Origin: an uncultured Fimbriimonadales bacterium
Lineage (GTDB): Bacteria; Armatimonadota; Fimbriimonadia; Fimbriimonadales; GBS-DC
DNA: 20,990 nucleotides
Assembly: GCA_937934465.1 (NCBI GenBank)
Contig: CALGZO010000138.1
Coordinates: 1-20,990 of the forward strand
Direction: 5' to 3'
The stretch's first letter is position 1. Every line of letters starts with the position of its first letter. Both the position numbers and the translations under genes were made by a program. Below, piece by piece: positions 6,803 to 14,204 of the stretch. Below the pieces are notes generated by a model, which was not told the DNA's origin, searched no databases, and saw nothing but the letters and a program-made list of their open reading frames with translations.

Positions 6803-7198
6803 ATGGCGCGTAAAGCACGAGCAGGCGCACAACAGAAGAAGGAACGCAAGAACATCGCTCAAGGCGTGGCGCACATCCACGCCACTTTCAACAACACCAT
6901 CGTCTCGATTACCGATGTGAACGGGAATGTCATCTCGTGGTCGAGCGGCGGTTCGGTCGGCTTCAAAGGCACCAAGAAAGGCACGCCTTTCGCTGCACAG
7001 GTGGCGTCGGAACGCGCCGCGCGCGCCGCGATGGAACACGGGCTGCGTAAAGTGGATGTGATGGTCAAAGGTCCCGGACCCGGACGCGAGACCGCCATCC
7101 GCTCGCTACAGGCGGCAGGGCTGGAAATCCAGAGCATCAAAGATGTGACCCCTGTGCCCCACAACGGCTGCCGACCCCCCAAACGCCGCCGCGTGTAA
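6803..7198 (+). CDS. rpsK: 30S ribosomal protein S11
   Basis: S11 forms part of the 30S platform and the mRNA exit site. The 131 residues have the family core AHIHATFNNTIVSITDVNGNVISWSSGGSVGFKG and end with DVTPVPHNGCRPPKRRRV. The ribosome site is a modest GGGAG at 6790-6794, 8 nt from ATG. Order rpsM-rpsK-rpsD-rpoA-rplQ is the standard alpha operon. Confidence 0.97.
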   Translation: MARKARAGAQQKKERKNIAQGVAHIHATFNNTIVSITDVNGNVISWSSGGSVGFKGTKKGTPFAAQVASERAARAAMEHGLRKVDVMVKGPGPGRETAIRSLQAAGLEIQSIKDVTPVPHNGCRPPKRRRV

Positions 7199-7216
7199 TC
7201 AAGGAGGAACTCAAGT

Positions 7217-7849
7217 ATGTCTGTGATTTGGGATTCGAAATGTAGCATGTGCCGACGCGCGGGCGTCAAACTGTACCTCAAGGGCGACCGCTGCTACACC
7301 AAGAAGTGCGCCATCGAGCGGCGCAACTTCCCGCCCGGTCAGCACGGACCGCGCACGCGCGACCGCAAGATGAGCGAGTACGGCGAGCAACTCCGCGAGA
7401 AGCAGAAGCTGCGCCAGATGTACCACCTGCGCGAAGCACAGTTCCGCCGCTATGTGGAGAAGGCGCAACAGGCGCGCGGCGTCACGGGCGAAGTGCTGCT
7501 GCGCCAACTGGAGATGCGCCTCGACAATGTAGTGTTCCGACTGGGCTTCGCCAACTCGCGCGGACAAGCCCGACAGATGGTCTCGCATAAGTTCTTCACC
7601 GTGAACGGCAAGCGCGTGAACATCCCCTCCTATCAGGTGCGCGAGGGCGATGTGATTAGCATCCACGAGTCGAAACGCTCCACCGCGCTGGCGAAAGACG
7701 CCTTAGCCCGCGCCGCCGAGCATACGCCCCCCGCATGGCTCGCCTACGACGCCAGCCAAGTGCAGGGCACAGTGCTTCACGCGCCACAAGCCGACGAAAT
7801 CGATACCAAAATCGAAATGCAGAAGATTATCGAGTTCTATAGCCGCTAA
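7217..7849 (+). CDS. rpsD: 30S ribosomal protein S4, zinc-binding type
   Basis: S4 is a primary 16S rRNA binder that nucleates 30S assembly and autoregulates its operon in several bacteria. The 210 residues have an N-terminal zinc site (C9, C12, C26, C31 in SKCSMCRRAG...CYTKKC), the NFPPGQHG motif (37-44), and an S4 RNA-binding domain from about residue 99 (RLDNVVFRLGFANSRGQARQMV). GGAGG lies near 7202-7206. In the alpha operon S4 is the usual repressor, relevant to the structured leader at 6239-6260. Confidence 0.97.
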   Translation: MSVIWDSKCSMCRRAGVKLYLKGDRCYTKKCAIERRNFPPGQHGPRTRDRKMSEYGEQLREKQKLRQMYHLREAQFRRYVEKAQQARGVTGEVLLRQLEMRLDNVVFRLGFANSRGQARQMVSHKFFTVNGKRVNIPSYQVREGDVISIHESKRSTALAKDALARAAEHTPPAWLAYDASQVQGTVLHAPQADEIDTKIEMQKIIEFYSR

Positions 7850-7866
7850 GGAGGCTGCTAATCTTT

Positions 7867-8829
7867 ATGACTGCGCAACTGGTAGAAACTGAAGTACGCA
7901 CACTGGTTCACGAGCCGAACTACGGCAAGTTCGAGGTGGAGCCGCTGGAGCGCGGCTACGGCGTGACGCTCGGCAACGCGCTGCGCCGCGTGCTGCTCTC
8001 CTCCATTCCCGGCGCCGCGATTACCAGCGTGCGCATCGAGGGCGTCCTCAGCGAGTTCGAACCCATTCCTGGCGTGAAAGAGGACACCGTCCACTTCCTG
8101 CTGAACCTCAAAAATGTCGCCATTCGCGTCCACGCCCCGCAGCCGCGCGAGAAATATATGCTGCGCCTGCAGGTGCAAGGTCCCGGGCGCGTGACCGCCG
8201 CCGACATCCAAGCGCCAGCCGATGTCGAGATTGTGAACCCCGAGCTCTACCTGGCGACGCTGAGCGACCCCAGCGCACGCATCAACGCCGACATCACCGT
8301 CGAGCTCGGACGCGGCTATATGCCTGCACTCAAGCGCGAGCGCGGGCGCGGCTCCGTCGGCGAAATCCGCACCAACGCGCTGTTCAACCCTGTCACGAAG
8401 GTCAACTTCCTCGTGGAGCCGACGCTGGTGGGCGAGCGCACCGACTACGACCGCCTGATTCTGGAAGTGTGGACGAACGGCGCAGTGGAACCCGCGCAAG
8501 CCGTGTATCAAGCGGCTGCCATCCTGCGCGAACAGTTCAGCCGCCTGATGACGCTCGGCAGCGACGCCCAACTCGGCGAGACCGCCGTCGTGAGCGCGCC
8601 GCCCGGCGTCAATGTGCCTGACCGACCCCTCGAAGACCTCGGACTCTCCACGCGCGTGCTGAACGCCCTGCGCAGCGGCGGCATTAACACCCTCTACCAG
8701 CTGCTGAACACCCCCGAACAGAAGCTGAAAACCCTGCGCAACTTCGGCGAGACTGCCCAAAAAGAGGTCGAGGAGAAACTCAGCTCGATGGGGCTAAGCC
8801 TGATGAAGTCTGGAAGGAGGCGAGTATGA
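7867..8829 (+). CDS. rpoA: DNA-directed RNA polymerase subunit alpha
   Basis: The dimer of alpha nucleates RNA polymerase assembly. The 320 residues show an N-terminal domain (NYGKFEVEPLERGYGVTLGNALRRVLLSSIPGAAIT, 18-53; VHFLLNLKNVAIR, 75-87), a linker of about 230-252, and a complete C-terminal domain (254-312). R263 and N266 correspond by eye to E. coli R265 and N268, which contact UP-element DNA. The position of E. coli K298 appears to be threonine here. GGAGG at 7850-7854 is 12 nt upstream, a long spacing. The stop overlaps the rplQ ATG by 4 nt. Confidence 0.98.
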   Translation: MTAQLVETEVRTLVHEPNYGKFEVEPLERGYGVTLGNALRRVLLSSIPGAAITSVRIEGVLSEFEPIPGVKEDTVHFLLNLKNVAIRVHAPQPREKYMLRLQVQGPGRVTAADIQAPADVEIVNPELYLATLSDPSARINADITVELGRGYMPALKRERGRGSVGEIRTNALFNPVTKVNFLVEPTLVGERTDYDRLILEVWTNGAVEPAQAVYQAAAILREQFSRLMTLGSDAQLGETAVVSAPPGVNVPDRPLEDLGLSTRVLNALRSGGINTLYQLLNTPEQKLKTLRNFGETAQKEVEEKLSSMGLSLMKSGRRRV

Positions 8830-9179
8830 ATCACGGAGCTGGCTATCGCAAATTAGGACGCCCGAGCGACCACCGAATGCATCTGCTGCGCAATCAGGTG
8901 CGCTCGCTGCTCATCCACGAACGGATTGTGACGACGGTGACCCGCGCGAAAGAGACGCGCCGCCTCGCCGAGAAGATGATTACTCTGGGCAAGCAGAACA
9001 CGCTGCACGCCCGCCGACAGGCGCGCGCGTTCCTGCGCGATGAGAGCCTGGTCAAACATCTCTTTGACAACATCGCGCCGCGCTATCGCGACCGACAGGG
9101 CGGCTACACTCGTATCGTGCGCGTGGGCACACGACGCGGCGACGCTGTGGAAACCGCCCTGCTGGAACTCGTCGAGTAG
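8826..9179 (+). CDS. rplQ: 50S ribosomal protein L17
   Basis: L17 lies near the polypeptide exit tunnel. The 117-residue product has the diagnostic MNHGAGYRKLGRPSDHRMHLLRNQ start, TRAKETRRLAEKMITLGK near 38-57, and GGYTRIVRVGTRRGDAVETALLELVE at the end. It overlaps rpoA by 4 nt, with GGAGG (8816-8820) inside the rpoA end. Confidence 0.97.
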   Translation: MNHGAGYRKLGRPSDHRMHLLRNQVRSLLIHERIVTTVTRAKETRRLAEKMITLGKQNTLHARRQARAFLRDESLVKHLFDNIAPRYRDRQGGYTRIVRVGTRRGDAVETALLELVE

Positions 9180-9182
9180 CGC

Positions 9183-9917
9183 ATGCGCAACCTGCGACTG
9201 CAGGTGGAATATGACGGAACCGACTTTCACGGCTTCGCTCGCCAGCATGGCATGCGTACCGTGCAAGGCGTGCTGGAGCACACCCTACAGGCGACGCTCA
9301 ACGAGCCTATCGAGGTCATCGGCGCCAGCCGAACCGACGCAGGCGTCCACGCACGCGGGCAGGTGGTGAACTGCTTCACCAGCCGACCCATCCCAACCGA
9401 GCGATTGACCGAAATCCTCAATCGCCGCCTGCCCAACGACCTGAAAGTGCAGCACGCGCAGCAGGCGCACGAGAACTTCCACGCGCGGCTCTCAGCAAAA
9501 AGCCGCCTGTACCGCTACACCATCTATACAGGCGCGCACCCATCCGTGTGGAAACTGCGCTACGCTTGGCACTATCCGCGCCAGTTGGACATTACGGCGA
9601 TGCAAACAGCGCTGGAGCAAATCTTGGGCGAACACGACTTCCGACCCTTCTCGGTCAAGATACCCACCGAGAAGAACACCGTGCGCACGCTCTACCGCGG
9701 CGCGGTGCTGCCCACGCGCGATGGAGTGCGCATCGAGCTGGAAGCGAACGGATTCCTGCGCGGGATGGTGCGCCTGATTGTCGGCGAGCTGGCGCGCGTC
9801 GGCGAGGGCAAGCAGAGCGTGGATACCCTGCGCGAGCGGCTCGAACAGCGCGCCCAAGCCACCCACATGGCGCCCGCCGCAGGACTGTGCCTGATTCGGG
9901 TAAAATATAAACTGTAG
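9183..9917 (+). CDS. truA: tRNA pseudouridine(38-40) synthase TruA
   Basis: TruA isomerises uridines 38-40 in the tRNA anticodon stem-loop. The 244 residues show LQVEYDGTDFHGF (6-18), the catalytic motif ASRTDAGVHA with nucleophile D52, KSRLYRYTIY near residue 103, and the C-terminal FLRGMVRLIVGEL. It starts 3 bases after the rplQ stop with no clear ribosome site, so its translation is probably coupled to rplQ. The order rplQ-truA-rplM-rpsI is common in Gram-positive-type genomes. Confidence 0.96.
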   Translation: MRNLRLQVEYDGTDFHGFARQHGMRTVQGVLEHTLQATLNEPIEVIGASRTDAGVHARGQVVNCFTSRPIPTERLTEILNRRLPNDLKVQHAQQAHENFHARLSAKSRLYRYTIYTGAHPSVWKLRYAWHYPRQLDITAMQTALEQILGEHDFRPFSVKIPTEKNTVRTLYRGAVLPTRDGVRIELEANGFLRGMVRLIVGELARVGEGKQSVDTLRERLEQRAQATHMAPAAGLCLIRVKYKL

Positions 9918-9935
9918 TCGAAGGAGGCAATCGTT

Positions 9936-10367
9936 ATGTTGCAGCGAACCTATACGATGAAGAAAAACGAAATCCAACGCACTTGGTGGGTCGTCGACGC
10001 GGCAGGTAAGCCCGTCGGACGAGTCGCCGCCCAAGTGGCGCGCCTGCTGCAAGGCAAACACAAGCCCACCTACACGCCGCATATGGACATGGGCGACCAT
10101 GTAATCATCCTGAACGCGGACAAGGCAATCTTCACAGGCAATAAAATGGAGGAGGTCATCTACCACCACACGATGCACCCCGGCGGGCTGCGCGCCTATA
10201 CGCGCCGAAAGGTGATGACCGAGAAGCCCGAAAAGATGGTCACGCGCGTGGTGAGCCGCATGCTACCCAAGAACAAACTACGCGCGCGCATGCTGAAGCG
10301 GCTGCGCGTGTTTCAAGGCGCGGAACACCCCCACGCCGCGCAGCAGCCCCAAATCTATCAACTGTAA
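9936..10367 (+). CDS. rplM: 50S ribosomal protein L13
   Basis: L13 is an early 50S assembly protein. The 143 residues contain WWVVDAAGKPVGRVAAQVARLLQGKHKPTYTPHMDMGDHVIILNADK, then the MHPGGLRAYT and MLPKNKLRARMLKRLRVFQGAEHPHAAQQP family motifs. The ATG at 9936 is 8 nt after GGAGG (9923-9927); a later ATG at 9957 lacks a site at good distance. Confidence 0.97.
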   Translation: MLQRTYTMKKNEIQRTWWVVDAAGKPVGRVAAQVARLLQGKHKPTYTPHMDMGDHVIILNADKAIFTGNKMEEVIYHHTMHPGGLRAYTRRKVMTEKPEKMVTRVVSRMLPKNKLRARMLKRLRVFQGAEHPHAAQQPQIYQL

Positions 10368-10379
10368 GGAGTGAACACT

Positions 10380-10772
10380 ATGGAACAGATTCGCTACTAC
10401 GGCACAGGACGGCGGAAGACCGCCTCGGCGCGCGTGTGGCTGATGCCCGGCGAGGGCAAAATCACCATCAACGGACGCGAAGCGCCTGAGTATCTGCGCC
10501 GACCTATCCTGGAGCGCATCGTGACGCAGCCCATGCGACTGCTCGGCATCGAGGGTCAGTACGACATCAAAGCGACCGTGCGCGGCGGCGGGTTGTCGGG
10601 TCAGGCGGGCGCGATTCGGCACGGCGTCGCACGCGCCCTGCTGCAGGTCAACCCCGAATATCGCGCCGTGCTGAAACAGAACGGACTGCTCACACGCGAC
10701 GCCCGCGAGAAAGAGCGCAAGAAGTACGGACGCCACGGCGCACGACGCGGATTCCAGTTCGTGAAGCGCTAA
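10380..10772 (+). CDS. rpsI: 30S ribosomal protein S9
   Basis: The C-terminal tail of S9 reaches the P-site tRNA in the 30S head. The 130-residue product starts MEQIRYYGTGRRKTASARVWL and includes GGGLSGQAGAIRHGVARALL. It ends with the basic tail KYGRHGARRGFQFVKR, whose final arginine is the conserved P-site contact. An in-frame GTG at 10371 overlaps the GGAG site (10368-10371) and cannot be the start; ATG 10380 is 8 nt from it. Confidence 0.96.
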   Translation: MEQIRYYGTGRRKTASARVWLMPGEGKITINGREAPEYLRRPILERIVTQPMRLLGIEGQYDIKATVRGGGLSGQAGAIRHGVARALLQVNPEYRAVLKQNGLLTRDAREKERKKYGRHGARRGFQFVKR

Positions 10773-10792
10773 TAATCGCGTCCGTGTCCACC

Positions 10793-10812
10793 GCTTGGAC
10801 TTTCGTCCAAGC
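10793..10812 (+). terminator. Hairpin between rpsI and purD
   Basis: GCTTGGAC (10793-10800) and GTCCAAGC (10805-10812) form a perfect 8-bp stem with a TTTC loop, 20 bases after the rpsI stop. No T-run follows, and purD begins 11 bases later. It could be a terminator, an RNA processing or stabilising stem, or a structure affecting purD initiation. Confidence 0.45.
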
Positions 10813-10823
10813 CTCGTGAGGCG

Positions 10824-12086
10824 ATGCGCATACTCCTGGTCGGCGGCGGCGGGCGTGAACACGCGCTGGCGTGGAAGCTACGCCAGAGCGCACACTGCCA
10901 CACGCTCTACGCCGCTCCCGGCAACGCAGGCATCGCTGAACTGGCGGAGTGCGTCCCCATCGCGCCCAAAGCCATCCCCGAACTTGTCCGATTCGCGCAG
11001 CAAAACGCCATCGAGTTCGTGATGGTGGGTCCCGAAGCGCCCCTGATTGGGGGGGTGGCGGACGCCATGCGTGAGGCGAATATCCCCTGCTTCGGTCCCT
11101 CGCGCGCAGCGGCGCAACTGGAAGGCAGCAAAGCCTTCGCCAAGCAACTCATGGCGCAGACGAACACCCCTACTGCCCCGTTCGCTGTGTTTGACGACCC
11201 CGACGCCGCGCGCGCCTACCTGAAGGAACGCTTCCTCGAGCGACCGTGCGTGGTCAAAGCCGACGGCGAAGCGCTCGGTAAGGGCGTATTCGTCTGCGAG
11301 ACGCTCCGCGACGCGCTGGACGCGGTGGAGTTCCTGATGGTGGAGCGCGGGCTGGGCGAGGCTGGCGCGCGAATTGTGATCGAGGATCGCCTCTACGGAC
11401 GCGAAATGTCGCTGTTATGCCTCACCGATGGGCAGACGGCGCAGCCGATGCCGCCCGTGCGCGACTACAAACGCGCCCTGGACGGCGACCGCGGTCCCAA
11501 CACAGGCGGCATGGGCTGCTACACGCCGCTCCCCGACGCCACACCCGAACTAATCAACGCCGCTATGCGCCAAATCGTGCGCCCTGTAATCAACGCGATG
11601 GCGCAGCGCGGAACCCCCTACCAAGGCGTGCTGTACGCTGGGCTAATCCTCCAAGACCAGCAGCCCTACACGCTGGAGTTCAACTGTCGGTTCGGCGACC
11701 CTGAAACTCAAGTGCTGATGCCCCTGCTGGAGAGCGACTTGGTGGAGCTGGCGACCGCTGTTGTGGCAGGCAAACTGCACGAGACGCCGATGCGTTTCAG
11801 CCAGCGCGCCGCCATGTGCGTCGTGCTGGCGTCGGGCGGCTACCCCGGCGAATATCGCACAGGCTTGCCAATCGAGGGGCTGGAGCAGGCGCGCGCGCAG
11901 CAAGATGTGCTAATCTTCCACGCAGGCACACGCGCCGAGAACGGGCGAATCGTCACGGCAGGCGGGCGCGTGCTGAATATCGTCGGGCTGGGCGACACCC
12001 TCTCCCAAGCCCGCGAGAACGCCTATCGCGCCTTGCAACATATCCACTTCGAAGGCATGCACTACCGCGAGGACATCGCGCTCTAA
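10824..12086 (+). CDS. purD: Phosphoribosylamine-glycine ligase (GAR synthetase)
   Basis: PurD is the second step of de novo purine synthesis: phosphoribosylamine + glycine + ATP to GAR, in the cytoplasm. The 420 residues begin with MRILLVGGGGREHALAWKL and contain the ATP-grasp segment VVKADGEALGKGVFV (143-157; the usual form is KADGLAAGKGV), DRGPNTGGMG (222-231) and the metal-binding LEFNCRFGDPETQ (284-296). The start codon follows GAGG by only 2 bases, an unfavourable spacing, and lies just after a hairpin. It is a metabolic gene appended to a ribosomal operon. Confidence 0.97.
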   Translation: MRILLVGGGGREHALAWKLRQSAHCHTLYAAPGNAGIAELAECVPIAPKAIPELVRFAQQNAIEFVMVGPEAPLIGGVADAMREANIPCFGPSRAAAQLEGSKAFAKQLMAQTNTPTAPFAVFDDPDAARAYLKERFLERPCVVKADGEALGKGVFVCETLRDALDAVEFLMVERGLGEAGARIVIEDRLYGREMSLLCLTDGQTAQPMPPVRDYKRALDGDRGPNTGGMGCYTPLPDATPELINAAMRQIVRPVINAMAQRGTPYQGVLYAGLILQDQQPYTLEFNCRFGDPETQVLMPLLESDLVELATAVVAGKLHETPMRFSQRAAMCVVLASGGYPGEYRTGLPIEGLEQARAQQDVLIFHAGTRAENGRIVTAGGRVLNIVGLGDTLSQARENAYRALQHIHFEGMHYREDIAL

Positions 12087-12093
12087 CACATCC

Positions 12094-12122
12094 TTAACAT
12101 CTTGAACGGGTAGACTTATAGC
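12094..12122 (+). promoter_or_regulatory. Weak candidate promoter of the PEP-CTERM nuclease gene
   Basis: TTAACA (12094-12099) is followed after 17 bases by TATAGC (12117-12122). Both hexamers are imperfect. It lies in the 45-base gap after purD; read-through from purD is an alternative. Confidence 0.25.
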
Positions 12123-12131
12123 GAGGATTTC

Positions 12132-13214
12132 TTGCCCGTGAAAGGACTACACCGACTCGGATGGTTCCCGCTTATGGGGCTGCTGATTGCGTTGGCAGGC
12201 GCGACAGAGGTCAGCATCCTGAGCTGGAATATCGCGCGCGCGGTCGGCGCGAACAATCCGCGCAGCGCACAAGCCCCATTCGTCGCGAAAACAATCAATT
12301 ACCTCCGCCCCGATGTGATTATCCTGCAGGAGGTGGGCGGCGATACCCGCACCAGCTGGAACGCCCTCAATCAGGAGAGCGCGCTGGACAACTTCGTGCG
12401 CAACAACCTCAGTTATCTGGGCGCGAACCCGCAACGCAACCGCGACTACTTCCTGTATGTGAACCGATTGAGCGACGGCTACATCAGCAACGCGATTATC
12501 AGCCGCTACCCGTTCCTGACGATAACCGATGTGTGGATAGGCGCGCCCAATCGTGGGCTGACGATGGGGCTCATCGATATCCCCGGCACGAACGGCTTGG
12601 GCGTCTTCGGCGTGCATTTCGATTCGGGCGCGGACAACACCAGCAGCACGAACCGCCAGACCAACGCCGAGAACACGCGCAACCGCGTGAGAGATTGGCG
12701 CATCCGCAACCGTCGCTCGGCGTACCTGCTGGGCGGCGATTTGAACGAGAACGAAGACCCCGACCTGTCGCGCGTCTACTCAGGCGCGACCTTGCCCGAC
12801 GGACGCCCCTACGCGCCGATTAGCACTGTGCAGCAAGCGCGCCTGCGCGATACAGTGCCTGTGGATGGGCTGGGCGGCAAACGCACATGGCGCATCGCCA
12901 CAACGGGCAACCCCACCCGACGCTATGACTATCTGATGGTCTCCCCCACCGAACTGGGGCGCGACAGGATTAATGTGCTACAGGCGTTGGTCTTCAACAC
13001 GCGCCGCTTCCCATCGGGGCAGCTGCCTGAAGGTTTTGAGATAACCGATAGCCCGAACGCTTCCGACCACGCCGCGCTGTACCTGCGTGTTCGCATCGAT
13101 GAGTGGCGTTCTTACGGCTCTGGCGGCGGCTACTGGGTTCCCGAACCGAGCGCGCTCACAGCAATCCTCGTGTTCACTTTCGGAGGCGCACTGGCGGCGC
13201 GAAGAAAATCGTAG
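12132..13214 (+). CDS. Secreted endonuclease/exonuclease/phosphatase-fold protein with PEP-CTERM anchor
   Basis: The 360 residues show three parts. First is a signal peptide (about 1-24, hydrophobic WFPLMGLLIALAGA). Second is an EEP/DNase I-like domain with the expected active-site set: N33 (SWN), E67 (LQE), H162 (VHFDSG), D203 and N205 (GGDLNEN), D266 (RYDYLMVS) and D312-H313 (SDH). Third is a C-terminal VPEPSAL motif (336-342), a hydrophobic helix and Arg-rich end (AARRKS), the PEP-CTERM signal processed by exosortase. Family knowledge predicts a metal-dependent phosphodiesterase; the substrate (DNA, RNA, phospholipid or other) is not shown. The start is TTG at 12132, or GTG at 12138, both after GAGG at 12123-12126. 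Confidence 0.85.
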   Translation: MPVKGLHRLGWFPLMGLLIALAGATEVSILSWNIARAVGANNPRSAQAPFVAKTINYLRPDVIILQEVGGDTRTSWNALNQESALDNFVRNNLSYLGANPQRNRDYFLYVNRLSDGYISNAIISRYPFLTITDVWIGAPNRGLTMGLIDIPGTNGLGVFGVHFDSGADNTSSTNRQTNAENTRNRVRDWRIRNRRSAYLLGGDLNENEDPDLSRVYSGATLPDGRPYAPISTVQQARLRDTVPVDGLGGKRTWRIATTGNPTRRYDYLMVSPTELGRDRINVLQALVFNTRRFPSGQLPEGFEITDSPNASDHAALYLRVRIDEWRSYGSGGGYWVPEPSALTAILVFTFGGALAARRKS

Positions 13215-13232
13215 AGCCTAACTAATTAAAAC

Positions 13233-13262
13233 AGTTCCCCCTGCTGCGCGGTAGGGGGAACT
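13233..13262. terminator. Shared hairpin between convergent genes
   Basis: AGTTCCCCCT (13233-13242) and AGGGGGAACT (13253-13262) form a perfect 10-bp stem with a 10-nt loop. On the minus strand it is followed by GTTTTAATTAG, giving a plausible intrinsic terminator for the IscA-type gene; on the plus strand no T-run follows. The stem word is the same as in the element at 269-367. Confidence 0.65.
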
Positions 13263-13288
13263 CTGCCAGACCCTGCTCATTCAGCGAC

Positions 13289-13672
13289 TCAGCCGCAACA
13301 GCTGCACCCGCCGCAGCCTGCGCCGGGCGCGCCCATCTCGTCTTCCGTCTGGAACGAAGAGCCGCACCCGCAACTGCTGATAGCGTTCGGGTTGTCGATC
13401 TTGAAGCCGCCGCCGAACATATCCTCTACATAGTCGATGCACGAACCGTCCATGTAGCGGATGCTCAAGCTGTCCACATAGATACGCACCCCGTGCGAAT
13501 CGAACACCATATCCGTCTCTTCAGGTTGCGAATCGTCGATAGCCATTTGATATTGCAACCCGCTGCAGCCGCCGCCTGCTACCCAGACGCGCAACCCAGC
13601 GTCTTGGATGCCCGACTCTTCCAACAGCGTCTTCAACTCCTGCGCCGCGCGCTCCGACAAAGTGATAGCCAT
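13289..13672 (-). CDS. HesB/IscA/ErpA-type iron-sulfur cluster carrier protein
   Basis: A-type carriers receive and deliver Fe-S clusters to apo-enzymes in the cytoplasm. The 127 residues carry the family triad C36 (GGGCSGLQY) and C101/C103 (SSCGCGSSF), with FKIDNPNA before the CGC motif. The usual length is about 107-115; here a Gly/Cys tail after residue 110 ends GCGGCSCCG, adding C120, C123, C125 and C126. ErpA and IscA cannot be separated by eye, so no symbol is given. No isc or suf genes are adjacent. GGAGG at 13683-13687 lies 10 nt before the ATG. Confidence 0.93.
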   Translation of the reverse strand: MAITLSERAAQELKTLLEESGIQDAGLRVWVAGGGCSGLQYQMAIDDSQPEETDMVFDSHGVRIYVDSLSIRYMDGSCIDYVEDMFGGGFKIDNPNAISSCGCGSSFQTEDEMGAPGAGCGGCSCCG

Positions 13673-13698
13673 AGCGTACAGTCCTCCTGTCTGGTGGA

Positions 13699-13704
13699 AT
13701 TATA
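13699..13704 (-). promoter_or_regulatory. Consensus -10 element upstream of the IscA-type gene
   Basis: ATTATA on the plus strand reads TATAAT on the minus strand, about 27 bases before the ATG, allowing a leader of about 20 nt that includes the GGAGG. A clear -35 hexamer is not seen (AGCATT at 17-base spacing). Confidence 0.5.
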
Positions 13705-13744
13705 CCCGATAATGAGTCCCAAATGCTATAGAGATGTGGAACAA

Positions 13745-13756
13745 CCGCTATAGCGG
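13745..13756. promoter_or_regulatory. 12-bp palindrome in the divergent intergenic region
   Basis: CCGCTATAGCGG is a perfect palindrome. Its core GCTATAG also occurs at 13725-13731, exactly 22 bases (about two helical turns) upstream of the copy at 13747-13753. The 103-base gap separates the divergent IscA-type and prepilin genes. An operator is possible but not shown. Confidence 0.35.
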
Positions 13757-13775
13757 TGCGTATTAGGAGGTTAAG

Positions 13776-14204
13776 ATGCGCTGGATACGCGGCATGAGTT
13801 TAGTGGAGTTGTTGTCGTTAGCGGTGATGAGTGTGGCTGTGTTAGCGGCGTTCACGCCGCGGATTGCGCCCCATCTACCGCGCGACCCCGAAGCGCGATT
13901 ACGCATCACGCTCGCGGAGACGCGCAACGCGCTGTTGGTCTTCTACCACGATACGGGGGTCTACCCTGTAGACTTGAGCGATTTGACGACGGATGAGCCG
14001 CCTCAAGTCGGTCTCGACCGCTGGCGGCGACCGTCGTTGATGAACCCTGACTACTACAACGGTCCCTACCTGCACGAGGTTCCGAAGTGCCCGATTTCGG
14101 GCGAGCCGCTGGAGTATTACTGCGACTCGAAGACGGGCGAGATGAAGGTGCGCTCTCCTGCGCAGGGTGTGGGGAGCGACGGGCGTCCCTATCGCGAGTG
14201 GTAG
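13776..14204 (+). CDS. Type II secretion/type IV pilin-like prepilin protein
   Basis: The 142 residues start MRWIRGMSLVELLSLAVMSVAVLAAF, a class III prepilin signal: cleavage expected after G6, +1 residue M7, +5 glutamate E11, then a hydrophobic helix (8-27). The globular part has the pseudopilin-G-like pattern RNALLVFYHDTGVYPVDLSDL and a later C105/C116 pair in CPISGEPLEYYC. It probably needs a prepilin peptidase and assembly machinery encoded elsewhere; none is present here. GGAGG at 13766-13770 is 5 nt before ATG. Its 3' end overlaps the convergent J-domain gene by 16 bp. Confidence 0.8.
   Translation: MRWIRGMSLVELLSLAVMSVAVLAAFTPRIAPHLPRDPEARLRITLAETRNALLVFYHDTGVYPVDLSDLTTDEPPQVGLDRWRRPSLMNPDYYNGPYLHEVPKCPISGEPLEYYCDSKTGEMKVRSPAQGVGSDGRPYREW

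Noticed and set aside
7858..8760. Long open frame antisense to rpoA (300 codons)
   Set aside because: It lies wholly opposite a highly conserved gene and shows no domain; reverse-strand openness follows from codon bias.
9901..9910. AT-rich TAAAATATAA as a promoter for rplM
   Set aside because: It is the coding end of truA (VKYKL) and has no suitable -35 hexamer; rplM is adequately explained by the operon.
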